This document shows, piece by piece, positions 1 through 11,454 of a DNA stretch of 64,000 nucleotides. The notes under the pieces were generated by a model that was not told the origin of the DNA, did not search any database, and saw only the letters and a list, made by a program, of their open reading frames with translations. The position numbers and the translations under genes were made by a program. How positions within the stretch are numbered: position 1 is the stretch's first letter; each line of letters opens with the position of its first letter. The DNA is from Prochilodus magdalenae (taxonomy: Eukaryota > Chordata > Actinopteri > Characiformes > Prochilodontidae), in NCBI GenBank assembly GCA_024036415.1, contig JAMWET010003560.1, positions 904,501 to 968,500 of the forward strand, in the 5' to 3' direction.

Positions 1-164
1 GTAATATTTTTTTGCACATGTAAAATAATTTTTGCTGTTGTAAAAAATTATTTATTTGTAATTTTTTTCTAAATTGTTAATACCAGCCCCATCACCAGAG
101 GCCTTTCTGCAAATCCCAAAATTTTAGATTATTCTATGGAAATCAAAATATCCATAAGCCATAG

Positions 165-290
165 CTGGAGGTTAGGGAACCAGCTGGTTGTTATATTAAA
201 CCTCTTAGTGCCCATTTAAAACCTCCTAATGTTCACGCCCCCCTAGTGTGTAAATGTGCATGTGTTTGCTTATCTAGTTGGAGAGTTAGC
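165..290 (+). mobile_element. decayed SINE-like repeat fragment
   Basis: The stretch opens with GGAGGTTAGGGAACCAGC, which is shared with the better preserved repeat at 6430-6672. A degraded CCCCTAGTGTGT segment follows, which is part of the same common fish repeat. The promoter boxes of the tRNA-like head are no longer readable. It is assigned by resemblance only. Confidence 0.35.
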
Positions 291-335
291 AGGATAAAAG
301 CTACACAGCTACAACAACTGAAACTAATTTTAGCT

Positions 336-1668
336 TCTCATAAAACACTTTGCATTACAAACCTTGCATGGCTAGCTGTTTATCTCACAGAAACTAACCG
401 GCTCATTATGCTTTTGAGCTAAGGATGAGTGTGATCAGTTTGTCCCCACCTCTTCTTCTTCCATATGTGGCAGGGAGGTGTTTACAGCCTTGAGTAAGTG
501 GAAACACAAAATGGCATCAAGAAGAAATTCACTATGACTGGCCAATTTATTAGACGATGTATATTATATATTGCGGTAAAAAACGTATTCAAAGCCTGTA
601 TGGGAAAATCTGCTTACTCAGTGGCCATCTTTGCAACACTGCCATATGAGTTACAGCCATATGAGATTAGACATTTTCTTGAAGGGCGGGACTTTCTTTA
701 TATACAGACATCAAAAAGAGTGCTATGAGTTCTCTCATTCATATTTAACCAGTGAACGTCCTTTAAAACGTCTCTGGATGTGTGCAGCAAGCAAGTGCAT
801 TCAAACACATGTCCAAACTAGCTAAAAACTTGGATCTTAAGAAATTTTAATAAGTGTCAAACTTAATATTAATGAAATGTATTAAAGTGTTTATACTGAA
901 GGTAAGATGTCAAAGTACTGAATAAACAAGCATCGTCATTGTTTTATTATTATCTATTCCATAGTCCCAGTAAGTATATAACAACGCACAGTCGCCAAAT
1001 GCACGTTTTGTTGATTTTCGAAGCGGGTAGGATTAAGTATCCACTAACTTACATGAAGTGCTTAAATAAACATGTAACAACTGATACTGTAATTTTACCT
1101 ATCTCATAAAACACTTTGCATTAGTTCTCACAGAAAAACCGGCTCATTACTTTTGACACTAGGATAAAAAGACACATGATGCAATTTTTTTCTCCATGTG
1201 GGCTGTTTGAAACATAGAAATCAGAATATCTGCCAATTTATTAGAAATGGGTTGCCTGTAAAAAAATTGCTTACATACTCAGTCTCATTATTCTAACATG
1301 CCATTGAGTTACAGCCATATGAAGATAATTGTGAAGGGTGGGACTTTCTTTAATACAGGACATCTAATAGACCTAAAAGGGAAAAGTTTATTAACCTGAT
1401 TTCATGTCAACAAAGTGCATTCAAACACAAAAAAATAGCATATGTAAGTCTTATTGTATAATAGTGTATGTAAAGTTTTTATTACTGAAGGTTAAGATGT
1501 CAAGCGTACTGAATAAACAAGCAGTCATGTATTATTATGTATTTATAGTCCCAGTAAGATTAAACAACACAGTCGCCAAACACGTTTTTAGATTTTCGAA
1601 GCGGGCAGGATTAAAGTTTTTAATGAAGTGCTTAAATAAACATGTAACAACTGTATTACATAATGTTA
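336..1668. repeat. diverged tandem duplication (two copies)
   Basis: Copy 1 spans about 336-1101 and copy 2 about 1102-1668. Both open with TCTCATAAAACACTTTGCAT. They then share, in the same order, CCAATTTATTAGA, GAGTTACAGCCATATGA, GGGACTTTCTTTA, AAGTGCATTCAAACACA, a TACTGAATAAACAAGCA segment, the AGTCGCCAAA/TTTTCGAAGCGGG segment and AAGTGCTTAAATAAACATG. Copy 2 is about 200 bp shorter through many small deletions, and substitutions are spread throughout. The short open frames here (for example 498-728 and 1404-1673) are not alike between the copies, so coding is not supported. It may be an old local duplication or two alleles placed end to end by assembly. Confidence 0.8.
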
Positions 1669-1816
1669 GTTAGTCAAGTGAAAATGATTTACCTCTTGAG
1701 TGAAAACAGATCTGCACACTTGCACGCACAATTACTGCTTGTGTGCTGAATATTACATATTGGGGAAAAAGCTAAATTTTTAAATTGGTCTGTTCAAAAG
1801 TAATGGCACTTATTAT

Positions 1817-1972
1817 TGTGGTGTTGGAAAAGACGCAGCCGAGGCGGTGGGAAACATTGTAGCTCTTTTTATTGAAAAAAATAAAAGCGCTTCCCAACAA
1901 AAGGATAAACAGGACCCACCAAGTGGCCGCAACTGGCCATTAACACAGGTAATCTCGTACACAGTATATAAT

Positions 1973-2024
<52 letters not shown>

Positions 2025-2240
2025 TATCAACAGCACAATTACCCCAACAGCACTTGTTTACATAAACGACACACAAATCACAGAATGAACTGGCAACGCC
2101 CAACACATGTTTATAAGTCCCGCAACAACCCAGCCCCGCTGTATGCAAATCCAGCTCTTCTCATTGGCTGTCCTGACCTTGGCACATACCGACGTCATGC
2201 GGAGACGCAGAGAGCCTGCGTGAGCCGGCCATTCGCCACA
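1817..2240 (-). mobile_element. LTR-like element (solo), minus orientation
   Basis: On the plus strand it begins TGTGGTGTTGG and ends CGCCACA, so the ends are short inverted TGTGG(C/T)G with TG...CA termini. Read on the minus strand, promoter-like boxes fall in LTR order: CCAAT (complement of 2163-2167), an ATTTGCAT octamer (complement of 2143-2150), a TATA-like TTATAA (2111-2116), then an AATAAA signal (complement of 1868-1873) near the 3' end. No gag-pol body or second LTR is nearby, so it would be a solo LTR. No exact target duplication was found; both flanks are T/A-rich, so the exact edges are uncertain. A CA microsatellite has expanded inside. Confidence 0.55.
1975..2022. repeat. (AC)n microsatellite
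   Basis: Uninterrupted AC dinucleotides, about 24 units, lying inside the LTR-like element at 1817-2240. Confidence 0.97.
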
Positions 2241-5200
2241 TTTTATTATAATGCTTTACATGCTTAAAAAACAAATAAACTGTGCACCAAAACCGACAGC
2301 TATAATTGTTCATTAAATTCTTTATTTGTAAATGTTCATTAAATTGTTCATTGTTTGTTTTTTGTAGACAATGTGTTAAACTTGTGGTTGCCCAAAGGCC
2401 TGTATATTAGTACTTTATATGTACTTTATAGGTACTTTTAATGACATGGCCAGAGAACGTTTAGACAAACAAAAACAAACAAACAAACATATAAATAAAT
2501 AAACAGCAGGACAGGCATTCATTGTCAGCAGTCCGGTAAATACAAGATCCAAAGAGTGTAAAACAGGCTAATCACGATCCTCTTCCTGTACAATGACTAG
2601 GATTTGTTGATGCAATCAATTCATCAAAAATAGACATAAACTGATGAGAATCTGATCATTAGCATAGGAGAGTGTTTGCTCCATCAGGCAGATGATTAAA
2701 CAATGCCTGAGAAATATCCTTTAACATGCGCTAGGTTTAAGACTAAAAGCGATGGGGACACAGGAATGATTTACACAGCACTCCTGCCTGTTTGGTTCCA
2801 CTGTTTATCTGTGAGAACTGCACAACCATGTAACTGTCATTTCTATTACTAGTTTATTTGGCCAGAATAAATGCTCTCCTGTTCAGTTCATTCTGGCAAC
2901 GCATTCACGTCTCAATCACAGCTGCAGCGGAGTGTTTCCGACTCGTGCAGGAAGAGGGGAATCACGCTTACTCAGCCACAAAATAACTCTCAGCTCCCAC
3001 TTCACACATCTCATCCTATCTGCTGACAATCCTCGGAAAAGCCCATTGACTCTTGTTGAACGCAGCGGCGCGAGGCAGCAGCGCCTGACAGGTTTCACGC
3101 CTCCCCAGAATGCCCTTCTGCGGAGCTCAATAAGCCCCTGCACAATGCAGGTGCTGCAGGACCATCCACTTCTCTGATAAAAGGGGAAGGAGAAATTATG
3201 CCTCGTCATCCATCCATGAAAACAGTCCCCCTGTCCTTCTGCAGCTGGCGCCTACATTTCCCAGGAGTCCCTGTGGCGCTTGCTCTGCTAAAGTGCAGGC
3301 TGGGTGCGTGCAGCCTGGGTTTTATTGCAAAAGGTCAGGCCTCCATGTGGTGCTAGAAGATGGTGGGGAACGCAGAGATTAATCAGTGTCACTCTTTTTC
3401 TTAGCTGTATCATTTAACTTACCCACCTCACACGCTATATTAGGAGAGGTGTAACACATGCGCATGTTCATGCACGCGTGGTCCTTATAAAGATAGTAAA
3501 ACAATATCCACTCAACATTCTCCTTATTAGAAACTGCTTTATCAGAGCATAGGAGGACTGTCTGTGGAGACAGTGTGAATGTATGAATCATAGGCTTTGT
3601 CCTTACATAATGGTCTGTCTGAACCTACTGGATGATTCACTATATAACAATACTGTCTGGCTATAGATGACATCACACACACAGACAAGTCAGATTCCTT
3701 GGGTGTGAGTCCGGGGTTCAGTGTGCTACAGAGATGTGGATCAAAACTATGAAATATACTATACAACCAAAAATAATTAACCAAGAGAGGCTCTAAATAG
3801 AAAACAGACCACTTCTGAAGGACCATAAGATGTCTAGCACAAACTGTGCATCACCTAAGGGTGAACAGGTTTCTATAAAAGTATCCAGTTAGCACATTCC
3901 TGACATTGTTTTGAGGGAAAATCGTTGAAGTTTGCAATGGGGTTTTCTATCAGTCTTGTTATATGCACCCGATACATCAAAGTTTAATACACATGTCAAA
4001 TAACTGTTTCCCTTATTTATAGTGGTTCCATAGCTCTACAGCAGGATAACCCTACAAAGCTAAGATTTCAAGTGTGACTGGTGAGCAAAACAAACATACA
4101 AACTGATTACAGGGTGGTACAGGATGGTGAGGGTTAAAGGACGCTGGTGTGAGCTCTGCGCAACTGTGTGTGCATGCAAATGCCTGGCATCTCTGTAGAA
4201 GCCTGTAGAAGCTGCCAAGTCTTCAGCAGAGGACGACTCGTGGCATGGGTGGATGAGGGAGCTTTGGCGGGGACAGGGCCAGAGCAAAGAAGACCTCCTG
4301 CTCGTGAAGCCTGCCAGTGGAGAACGAGAAGCCGTGATCTGCGGAGTCACAGATGGGGAACAGCCTTGACCTGGCCTGCTGTCTGTCCACAGTGCACATT
4401 CACCACTGCCAAGGCCAGTACCAGAGTGCATGCTTTGAACCCTGATTAGCAATGTTTTGGAAGTTTATTTCATGCTCCAGGTTTCTGCACAATAGGGCTT
4501 GCAAAACTGAACATGATTCTTTTTAGACTCTGTGCATGCTAAACCTCCTTTTCAAAGGTCCTTTAGAAACGTTACAATGAAGAAACCTAACAGCTGAGCC
4601 CACATACTGCCCAGCATTCAGCAGGCCCACAGTAAAACAAGCAGGAACCATGGCAGATAGGACAGTAGCAAAAATGAATGTGCATGCTGTGACCTCTTTA
4701 CAGCACTGGAAGCAGCTTACAAACTTCCATCAGAAAGCCCTCACTGTGGGAGAAATGAATTCCCGGTAAGGGCGAGCGCAGGTGGTTTAGATTTACTGCC
4801 TACAACATGTTACGTGTTTTTTTTTTTTTTGGCTCCTGGTTTTCAGCCCTTTTAAAAGCATAATGAGCCATACTTAACACATATTGTAAACATATTCCCC
4901 CCCAGCATGCTGTCCACTATCTCAGCAAGGGGGGTTAGACACAAACTGTGAAGCCAAACCCACTGGGAAGCGTTTTGCTGGCCAGCCTGCCGGCAACATG
5001 GACCTCCTCCGACTCTGGCACAACTCGCACCACACCAAATGAGCTGTCAAATATTCAGCACAGAGAGATTAGCCAACATTAGTCTGACCAAATGTCACCG
5101 TATAAAGCAAGGCGCCAACAGAAATACCATGGAAACAAATTCCACAATACTTTCTAGCATCTCCACCAGTTCAGATGAGATTTCTCCATTAGACCTAAAT

Positions 5201-5317
5201 CCAGTCAGCTCTTCTACTTAGTAACTTCAGCTACTTTATGATGGCTGATTTAGGCATTCAACTGTGGGCATGCGGTTTGCATAATCCAAATAGAAAAGCA
5301 TTGCCAAAAGAATGTGA
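2241..5317. other. intergenic, no gene recognised
   Basis: There are A-rich CAAA/AAAT short repeats at about 2464-2508. A GC-rich patch at 3057-3300 contains the TACATTTCCCAGGAGTCCCT motif. A poly-T run starts near 4818. The longest open frames (4060-4452 minus, 130 codons; 4168-4449 plus) overlap each other on opposite strands, match no family I know and show no splice pattern, so I do not call them. The rest looks like ordinary single-copy sequence. Confidence 0.6.
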
Positions 5318-5655
5318 CACTCTCCAGAAGCCACACATAAGCCTAAGGTCGCCATGTGAAATGCCAAACATCATCTAGAGGGGTATAAACCACTAACCCC
5401 TCCCCAAACACTGGGCTGTGGAGCAGTAGAACAGTGTTCTCTGGAATGATGGAACACCTTTGGGATAAGTTGGAGTAATTCAGATCTAATATTGCAGCCT
5501 AAGTATCTGAGCTCACAGATGCTTTTGATGCCCAGATGCTCTAAACACAATCAAATCCACAAAGCAATGTTCCCACACCTAGTGTAATGGCTTCCATAAA
5601 GAATAGAAGCTGTTAATGCAGCAACAAGGGGATAAACTTTCCATCAAAGGTAAAT
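5318..5655 (+). mobile_element. Tc1-like transposon fragment (family B)
   Basis: Internally deleted copy of a Tc1-like element. CCACACATAAGCCTAAGGTC and GAAATGCCAAACATCA match the region encoding the transposase DNA-binding part. A jump then leads to GTGGAGCAGTAGAACAGTGT and TCTCTGGAATGATGGA (catalytic-domain start). After another deletion come ACACCTTTGGGATAAGTTGG (the third catalytic-residue region) and the C-terminal segment AGAAGCTGTTAATGCAGCAA. All frames are broken. It is the same family as 25954-27614 and 60640-61365. Confidence 0.75.
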
Positions 5656-5920
5656 TTGGCTGATGTTCTTCGTAATTCAGTCACTAAGATATGAAGGCAT
5701 TTGGAGTAGTCTGATTCAGAGTGGATTGAGCTATCATTTTACTATTTACAGCACCCTGTTATCATCACTGTCAGAATAAAACCTCATCTCCAAAATGATA
5801 GTTTTAGAGAAAAAGGAAAAACAGACTAGACTTAATAATGAACCAGCTGGATATGCTTTTCATTTCGGATCATTTCTTTTGGCCCATTCATCATGAAATC
5901 AGCACTCAATGTAAAGGGCA

Positions 5921-6232
5921 GTGGGGCATGGTGGCACAGTGGCTAGTGCTGTCACCTTACCGTAAGAAGCGCCTGGGTTTTATTCCTTGCCCGGGTGACC
6001 GGGGTCCTTTCTGTGTGGAGTTTGGAAGTTTGCCTTGTGTCTACCACAAAGACATGTAGCCAGGTGAGCTGGAAATGCTAAGTTCTTCTCTGGATGTTTG
6101 TGTGTGTGAATAGGTATGTCTGTGTGTCTGTGTGATGGTTTGGCGGGTCGTCTACGTCTGTGTTTCCGCTGGGATAGGCTCTAGCACCCCCACAACCCAG
6201 AAGGATAACGTGGTTTAGAAAATTAGCGAGTA
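5921..6232 (+). mobile_element. tRNA-derived SINE-like repeat
   Basis: The head ATGGTGGCACAGTGGCTAG contains an A-box-like TGGCACAGTGG, and TGGGTTTTATTCC about 40 bases on is a mutated B box. The body GGTCCTTTCTGTGTGGAGTT and the GGGATAGGCTCTAGCACCCC segment are the familiar parts of a very common fish interspersed repeat. The tail is AGGATAACGTGGTTTAGAAA. The overlapping open frame (5838-6059) is a chance frame through the repeat. The family name is not certain. Confidence 0.7.
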
Positions 6233-6429
6233 AGGGTAAAAGTGTGATAACCTTTGGTGAGGTGACTTTTAGCTACATTGAATCTGTGGAATGTCTGGTT
6301 CCCATCATCATCATTGAGTGAGTTGCTGTGTGCACACATAACAGATTTTGTCATGCTGAATACGCTTTCATTATTTATGATTTCAGAACAAACATGGAAT
6401 GAACATTTTGTCATATGGTGACTTATAGT

Positions 6430-6672
6430 GAGACAGTGGTGGGCTGGAGGTTAGGGAACCAGCCTTGCCAGTTAAATTACATGAATCAGCAGAACATGAC
6501 TGAAGTACTATTAAGGGACTTAAGGCATCTAACTCCCAACTACTCCGAGCGAATGTGCTCCCTGCCCCTAGTGTTGCTGGTTCAATACAGTGTGTGTGTG
6601 TGTGTGTTTAACTGCATGGATGGGTTAAATGCTTATTCATACGAATGCAAGCACAAATGGCAAATGGTTGTA
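6430..6672 (+). mobile_element. tRNA-derived SINE-like repeat
   Basis: It begins GGGCTGGAGGTTAGGGAACC, continues with a degraded tRNA-like B-box region, then CATGACTGAAGTACTATTAA, a CATCTAACTCCCAACTACTC segment, GCCCCTAGTGTTG and a TGCATGGATGGGTTAAATGC tail. This block order is that of a widespread otophysan repeat. A short GT run (6590-6607) has grown inside. The open frame 6415-6777 crosses it by chance. The fragment at 165-290 is the same family. Confidence 0.65.
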
Positions 6673-7661
6673 TATTGTAGGATTACAGATTTGGCCAATA
6701 GAAAAAGAACTACAGTTTGCAGAATGGCATGGTGTACGAAAACCTTAAGACTCAGCAATGAAATGGCATTTCAATAAGCAAAATAGACTGAAACATAACA
6801 ATATTTTTCTCCATTCATTTTTTGGGAGGCCGAAGAATTTTGCATTCCAATCTTTCCATCTATCATTTGACCATGAGGCAGCATCTCCATCCTTATCTGC
6901 CGAATCCCGGTCTCAGCAAGTGAACAGCAATGTGTTCATCTTTATCTTATAAATTGGGTCCAGTAGGGCAAAACAAAATAACACTTAGCCGTTACCAATT
7001 AGAAGCTTTGAAGCCAACAAATGACAGGGCTGTAAACGGACGTCTTTCATCCAGCACAGATCAGGGCTTGCGTGCACATGAGTGGAATGACCAATATGCC
7101 TGGTTCACACAGCCAGACCCTGAGCACAGCAAAGGCCAGTGAAGTTGCTGGGGAGCAACGTGTCTTCTCAACACAATTTAAGCCCATGGCCTTGCACTGG
7201 ATTTGGCTCTGCCTTAATTGATCCCACAGGTAGAGCTGAGAGAGCCTGTCACCTTTTAAATGAGGCGCACCGGGATCCGAAAGCAAGAGAACACATGAAG
7301 GCCCTACATTCTCTTAGACCACCTAAAAAAAGCCTGAATAACTCCCTGAATAACTTCCACTGACTGATTATCATTTAGCTCTACATAGCTTCAGATAATG
7401 GCCACGCAGAAATGACCAATGACTCATTCACTGTGAGATCTGAAAGGTTGTGTGCTATATTTTGACCCTAGCAGATGGTGCAAAAAACGTGAGTCTTTTT
7501 TTTTACTGGAAGACTGAATCATGCAAATTCATCCTGACTAACAGAAATGATAATAAAAATAAAATCACCCGAAATATAGTAAAGACGGCTTATTTTTTGA
7601 TTATGAGACTGTTATAAAAATATTATAGCGCTATTGTGGCAAATTTTAGAAATGTTTATTA
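6673..7661. other. intergenic; unique-looking block at about 7000-7400
   Basis: No gene is recognised. The stretch 7000-7400 has balanced base composition and no repeat resemblance, with open frames on both strands that match nothing (7047-7286 minus, 7139-7363 plus). Such stretches in fish gene deserts are sometimes conserved regulatory elements, but nothing in the sequence proves it. From 7500 to 7661 it is AT-rich and featureless. Confidence 0.4.
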
Positions 7662-7765
7662 TGCACTCGACATCACAAGAATAGTTACACGCACTTACAC
7701 TGCCGTGCATGTTGGGAAGGAAGATAAAGTTTACCGGGAAAAATAAGTGATGATAAAGTTAGACT

Positions 7766-8328
7766 TGTAACGTGGAGATTGAGGCAGGTTGCAAATGCTT
7801 AGTGGCCTTATTTAAGTTTGTCCGGGAGACAGGGGTCAGAATACAGGTGGGTATCAACAATGACATGTCCATAAAGGGAGTGACGACAGCCAGGAACAAA
7901 ACAAGGGCAAGAACTCAAGACGAAACACAAACACTACAAAACTCAGGAAACAAAACCGGAAGGGAAACACAGCTTAGAACTCACAAGGGGAAAACAGAGA
8001 CTTCGCAAGAAAGAGAGCTGGCTTAGAGGGGAGGCTCAAAACAGAACTAACAAACAGGACTAGATAGAGGGGAAACAGACTAGGGAGACAGGACAGGGAA
8101 ACAGACTGGGGATGGCACAAGAGACTGGACTAATAACGGAACTGGGGAACAGGCAGGAGACTGGACAAACGACTAAACAGCAAACTGGACTGGGGAACGG
8201 GCAAGAGACTGGACGAACGACTGGACAGGGGACTGGACGAACAACTGGACAGGAGACGGGACAGGAGAACAGGCAGGAGACTGGACAAATGACTGAACAT
8301 GACCAGACAGACAGATAGGGATGTGACA
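7766..8328 (-). mobile_element. solo LTR inserted in a Tc1-like element
   Basis: The 563-bp insert is bounded by identical 5-bp target duplications, AGACT, at 7761-7765 and 8329-8333. Read on the minus strand it starts TGTCACATCCC and ends CCACGTTACA, the TG...CA ends of a long terminal repeat. Near its 3' end is an AAATAAGG poly-A-like signal. Its first third on that strand is a pyrimidine-rich minisatellite. A 5-bp duplication is usual for Ty3/Gypsy-type retrotransposons, but the lineage cannot be fixed without the internal genes, which are absent. The open frames 7772-8026 (+), 8112-8318 (+) and 8060-8344 (-) are by-products of the repeats. Confidence 0.8.
8130..8305. repeat. degenerate minisatellite within the LTR
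   Basis: Loose repetition of GGACTGGACAAACGACT-like and GGAACAGGCAGGAGACT-like units, roughly 11- and 22-base periods. It lies at the 5' side of the minus-strand LTR at 7766-8328. The low-complexity peptides it yields in several frames (Thr-Gly-Gln or Cys-Pro-Val rich) are not evidence for a protein. Confidence 0.75.
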
Positions 8329-8842
8329 AGACTGATATGGGCAATATTTATTGAGCTACACGTGCAGAATTAGTGTCTCTCAGTATGGCATCAAGCCGCC
8401 ATGTTTACTAATGCAACATGGCAGACATCACGACAAGGAGTTGTAGAGGTTTCTAATGGTGTCTTGCTATAGTCCATCTCATGCAGCTTAAATACTCTCA
8501 CGCAGGATTGTGCGGTAGGGGTGAAGGTGGAGTGACACCAGGGACGTGGTGTTAAGGGCAGTTATCGTAATGCTCTGTGAGCATGTAGTCCTGCGTCATG
8601 TAAACGTCTGCCAATGGTGCTGGCAAAAATAAGATGACTCATGAAGGCCATGATTGCTCACTCAGTTTTCGCATTCGTGGCTGCTGCGTCAGCCAGGTAT
8701 AGTGGTAAGGCCCGACCTTGCTTATGTCACATGCATGGCAAGTGTGAAACCATCCACCAAGTTTCACCAAGAACTATTCTTTTGATGATGAGTGTATATT
8801 GTCTATATTAAGGTATTTTATCTTGTCAGATAATCATCCTAA

Positions 8843-9335
8843 ATTAGTAGATACTTTTGTGTGTTTATAGAGGTCTTATGTCATCAGAGGATTAAAACTA
8901 TTTCAGCAAAATATTTAATCAGCTAAAGAGCAAAAATGAAATACAAAAGAGGACTAGAACAAAAGAAGATGAAGTAGGGCTACAACAGGGAGACTAAAAA
9001 AACTAACCAAAGCCTGAACAGAAGTTCTAGCATGACATACACAAGGAAATGCTAATGCCAGTGCCAGTGCCAATGCACCAATAAACTACAATCATTATCA
9101 TAATACAAATGAAGATACAAACGTCAAGGCTAACGCTAAAGGGCAAATAGTAACAAGATCTAATAAGGGAACACACACAGCAGGAATTAAGAAAGGATAA
9201 GCATGGGAAGCTGCAAGCCTTCACACACAAAGTCTGTGGAGGTGGAGCTTAAATAGAGTCCACTGATGAGAGGAACAAGAAAGCACAGGTGAGGCAGAGC
9301 ACTGGGTATGCTCTGTCGGGGACGGATCTGTGACA
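8843..9335 (-). mobile_element. probable solo LTR, minus orientation
   Basis: On the minus strand it begins TGTCACAGATCCGTCC and has a TATA-like CTATTTAAGC (complement of about 9247-9256) and an ATTAAA poly-A-like signal (complement of 8914-8919). This is the same layout as the LTRs at 26114-26604 and 26888-27277. CCTAA occurs at 9336-9340 and at 8838-8842, giving a possible 5-bp duplication. However, the inner edge by 8843 does not read as the expected CA terminus, so the far end is tentative. The open frame at 9027-9230 (minus) lies in the LTR and is not called. Confidence 0.5.
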
Positions 9336-9400
9336 CCTAACAACAAACCCTTTGTCCATTTACTTACTAACTTACATTGACCATTTACATATTTAATATA

Positions 9401-9923
9401 CACCCACCAGTCTTAACATTAAATCACCTCCATCTACACTCACTGTCCACTTAATAAGTTCCACATACCACATAGGTGCACTTTGTAGTTCTACAGTTAC
9501 AGGCTGTGGTCCATCTGTCTCTCTGTTTAAGGTTTGATAGCCATGTTCTTCAATGGTCAGGACGCCCACAGGACCACCACAGGCCACGTATTATGCGGGT
9601 GTGGATCGTTCTCAGCACTGCAGTGAGTGCAGTGGTAGTGTGTTAGTGTGTGTTTTGCTGACGTCAGTGGATCTGACACAGCAGATACACCATATTGTCA
9701 CTGCTGGACTGAGTATAGTATAGTCCATTAACCAAAACTATCTAGCCAGCAGCATCCTGTGGGCAGAATTAGAGGATGGCCAACATGAACCGTGCAGCAA
9801 CAGATAAGCTATCACGTCTGACTTTGTATCTACATGGTGAAACAACAAGGTAGAGGTGTCCAATAGAGTGAACAGTGGGTAGACACGGTGTTCAAAAACT
9901 CCAGCAGCACTGCTATGTCTGAT
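9401..9923. mobile_element. foldback repeat, truncated copy
   Basis: It shares long segments with 27686-28430 and 50264-51440: GTGCACTTTGTAGTTCTACA, TTCTTCAATGGTCAGGAC, GTGGATCGTTCTCAGCACTG, GTGTGTTAGTGTGTGTTTTG and CAAAAACTCCAGCAGCACTG. In the fuller copies the last of these is part of the right arm, inverted relative to the left. This copy stops at about 9923 inside the right arm. No protein is encoded; it is likely a non-autonomous DNA element spread by enzymes from elsewhere. Confidence 0.8.
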
Positions 9924-10629
9924 CAGAATCAGGTTTATAGGCCAAGTATGTTGACAAACACAAGAAAATTGGTTATCTTGCTGACTGAGCAGTTAGTTTT
10001 GACCATAGGACCTTTCTGCCTTACAGATAGGTTTGGTTGGCAGGCTATTCCATATTAGTTTAATCTCACAAATTGTCACATTGTGTTTAGACATCACCTT
10101 CCAGTTTAATTAGGGATGTGTTTATTGCCCCTAAATATGAACCAAGTAATTTAATAAAGAGTATCAGCCAACAATGATTCCAAGGCACTCGTGATACCGC
10201 GGCACAAAGATAATATTATGCTAATCCACAAATAATAGCACAATAAAAGTCTTTTAGTATGAGCTTAATACAAAATGATATATTTCCACCACTTACTTTA
10301 ATGTTCTGCAGTAAAATCACTTCTCTATTGATATGTACAGTATTGGACTATAGATGTGAAATGACCCTTTTATAGGGTTATATATAGGGTCATTTATAGG
10401 GTCGTGAAAGTGCTACAATTTTATACTGTGCTAACACGCATGCCATAGCTGCTCTTTTTTTTAGCCTGGGTATAAATGTAGAGGCATGCAATGGTCTTTG
10501 GCGCTTAACTATTTAATTATGCCCCAATTGGACATTAATAATATATATTACTTTCAGTATATTATAAGACTGTATAAAGCTTTTTAAGGATCCATGGGAA
10601 CCCTCATTGAAATGCTAATTCAACGTTCC
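9924..10629. other. AT-rich intergenic sequence
   Basis: No gene is recognised. A GATTTATTGGCCAAGTA-like phrase at about 9930-9950 is a common fish repeat remnant. A short local repeat of TTATAGGGTCAT-like units lies at 10367-10403. The rest is unremarkable. Confidence 0.5.
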
Positions 10630-10953
10630 CCCTCAAAATTAGGGGTATTAACAGGGAATTTGCCCACCTTTTGTTGCAGTAATAGTTTCTACTCTTCTGC
10701 ATTACCACAATTTATTCCATTGGCTGGAAGTCCATCACTCTAGAGAACACAGGTTTACTGCTCCAAAGTCCAATCCTGGGGGGCTTTATGTCCCTCTAAC
10801 AGACGCTTCATGCCCAATCGGATCCATTCTATTGCTTTTCCATGTAAATTACACAAGCCGTGCGCACAACTGCATGTGTCAGCAAGTGCTTTAAATCATC
10901 TGAAAATGCTAATTACAAGGGTTGTCTGGATACTTTTGGACACATAGTGTCTA
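10630..10953 (-). mobile_element. Tc1-like derivative (family B), minus orientation
   Basis: The right end GGATACTTTTGGACACATAG resembles the inverted terminus of family B. Inside, CATCACTCTAGAGAACACAG and TACTGCTCCAAAGTCCAATC are the complement of the start of the Tc1 catalytic domain, and AGACGCTTCATGCCCAATC follows. The other half begins with a TTTGTTGCAGTAATAGTTTC segment found in related non-autonomous elements. Large internal deletions leave no frame. Confidence 0.7.
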
Positions 10954-11326
10954 TTAGATTTAATGTGACTTTCCAAGACATCATTTTACGCCATGCATGT
11001 AGAAACATGTATGCATCAGATCCCTGCACGTTTGCTGCATTCTAAACCTGTCCCAGTCTAAACCCCTGTTCAGCTCATACGGTTGTCAGCAGCTCCTTTT
11101 TCGTTTTTACAGACCAATCAAATTTATTCAGTCATTAAGCATGTTTTCTTTATCCTTTAGTGATCTTGGTATGGTCATTTAAGATTATTTGAATACGCTC
11201 TGAAGATATAGTGGTGATGTACTCCGGTTCTTCCCAATTTCCCAGACCAACTACTGCTTTACAAAATGTGGTTGCTTGTCATTTCATCTCTTTTGTCTTA
11301 CTGCTCATTTCATCTCTTATGTTTGG

Positions 11327-11454
<128 letters not shown>

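Larger units (their letters stand above)
7662..8796 (-). mobile_element. Tc1-like element (family A), split by an LTR
   Basis: The ends are inverted: GCACTCGACATCACAAGAAT at the left and the complement of ATTCTTTTGATGATGAGTGT at the right (to about 8795). The interior, read on the minus strand, matches the other family A copies, for example the complement of ACACGTGCAGAATTAGTGTC and the proline/asparagine-rich transposase region. The element is broken at 7765/8329 by an LTR flanked by AGACT duplications; closing that gap restores the family order seen at 13570-14349 and 34150-34270. The middle of the transposase is deleted, and no open frame survives. Confidence 0.85.

Noticed and set aside
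498..1673. Short open frames in the tandem duplication
   Set aside because: They do not correspond between the two copies, and the copies differ by frame-breaking deletions.
4060..4452. 130-codon minus frame opposed by a 93-codon plus frame
   Set aside because: No domain, no splice context, and openness on both strands is explained by local composition.
8060..8344. Repetitive Cys/Pro/Val-rich and Thr/Gly/Gln-rich frames
   Set aside because: They are translations of the minisatellite inside the solo LTR at 7766-8328.
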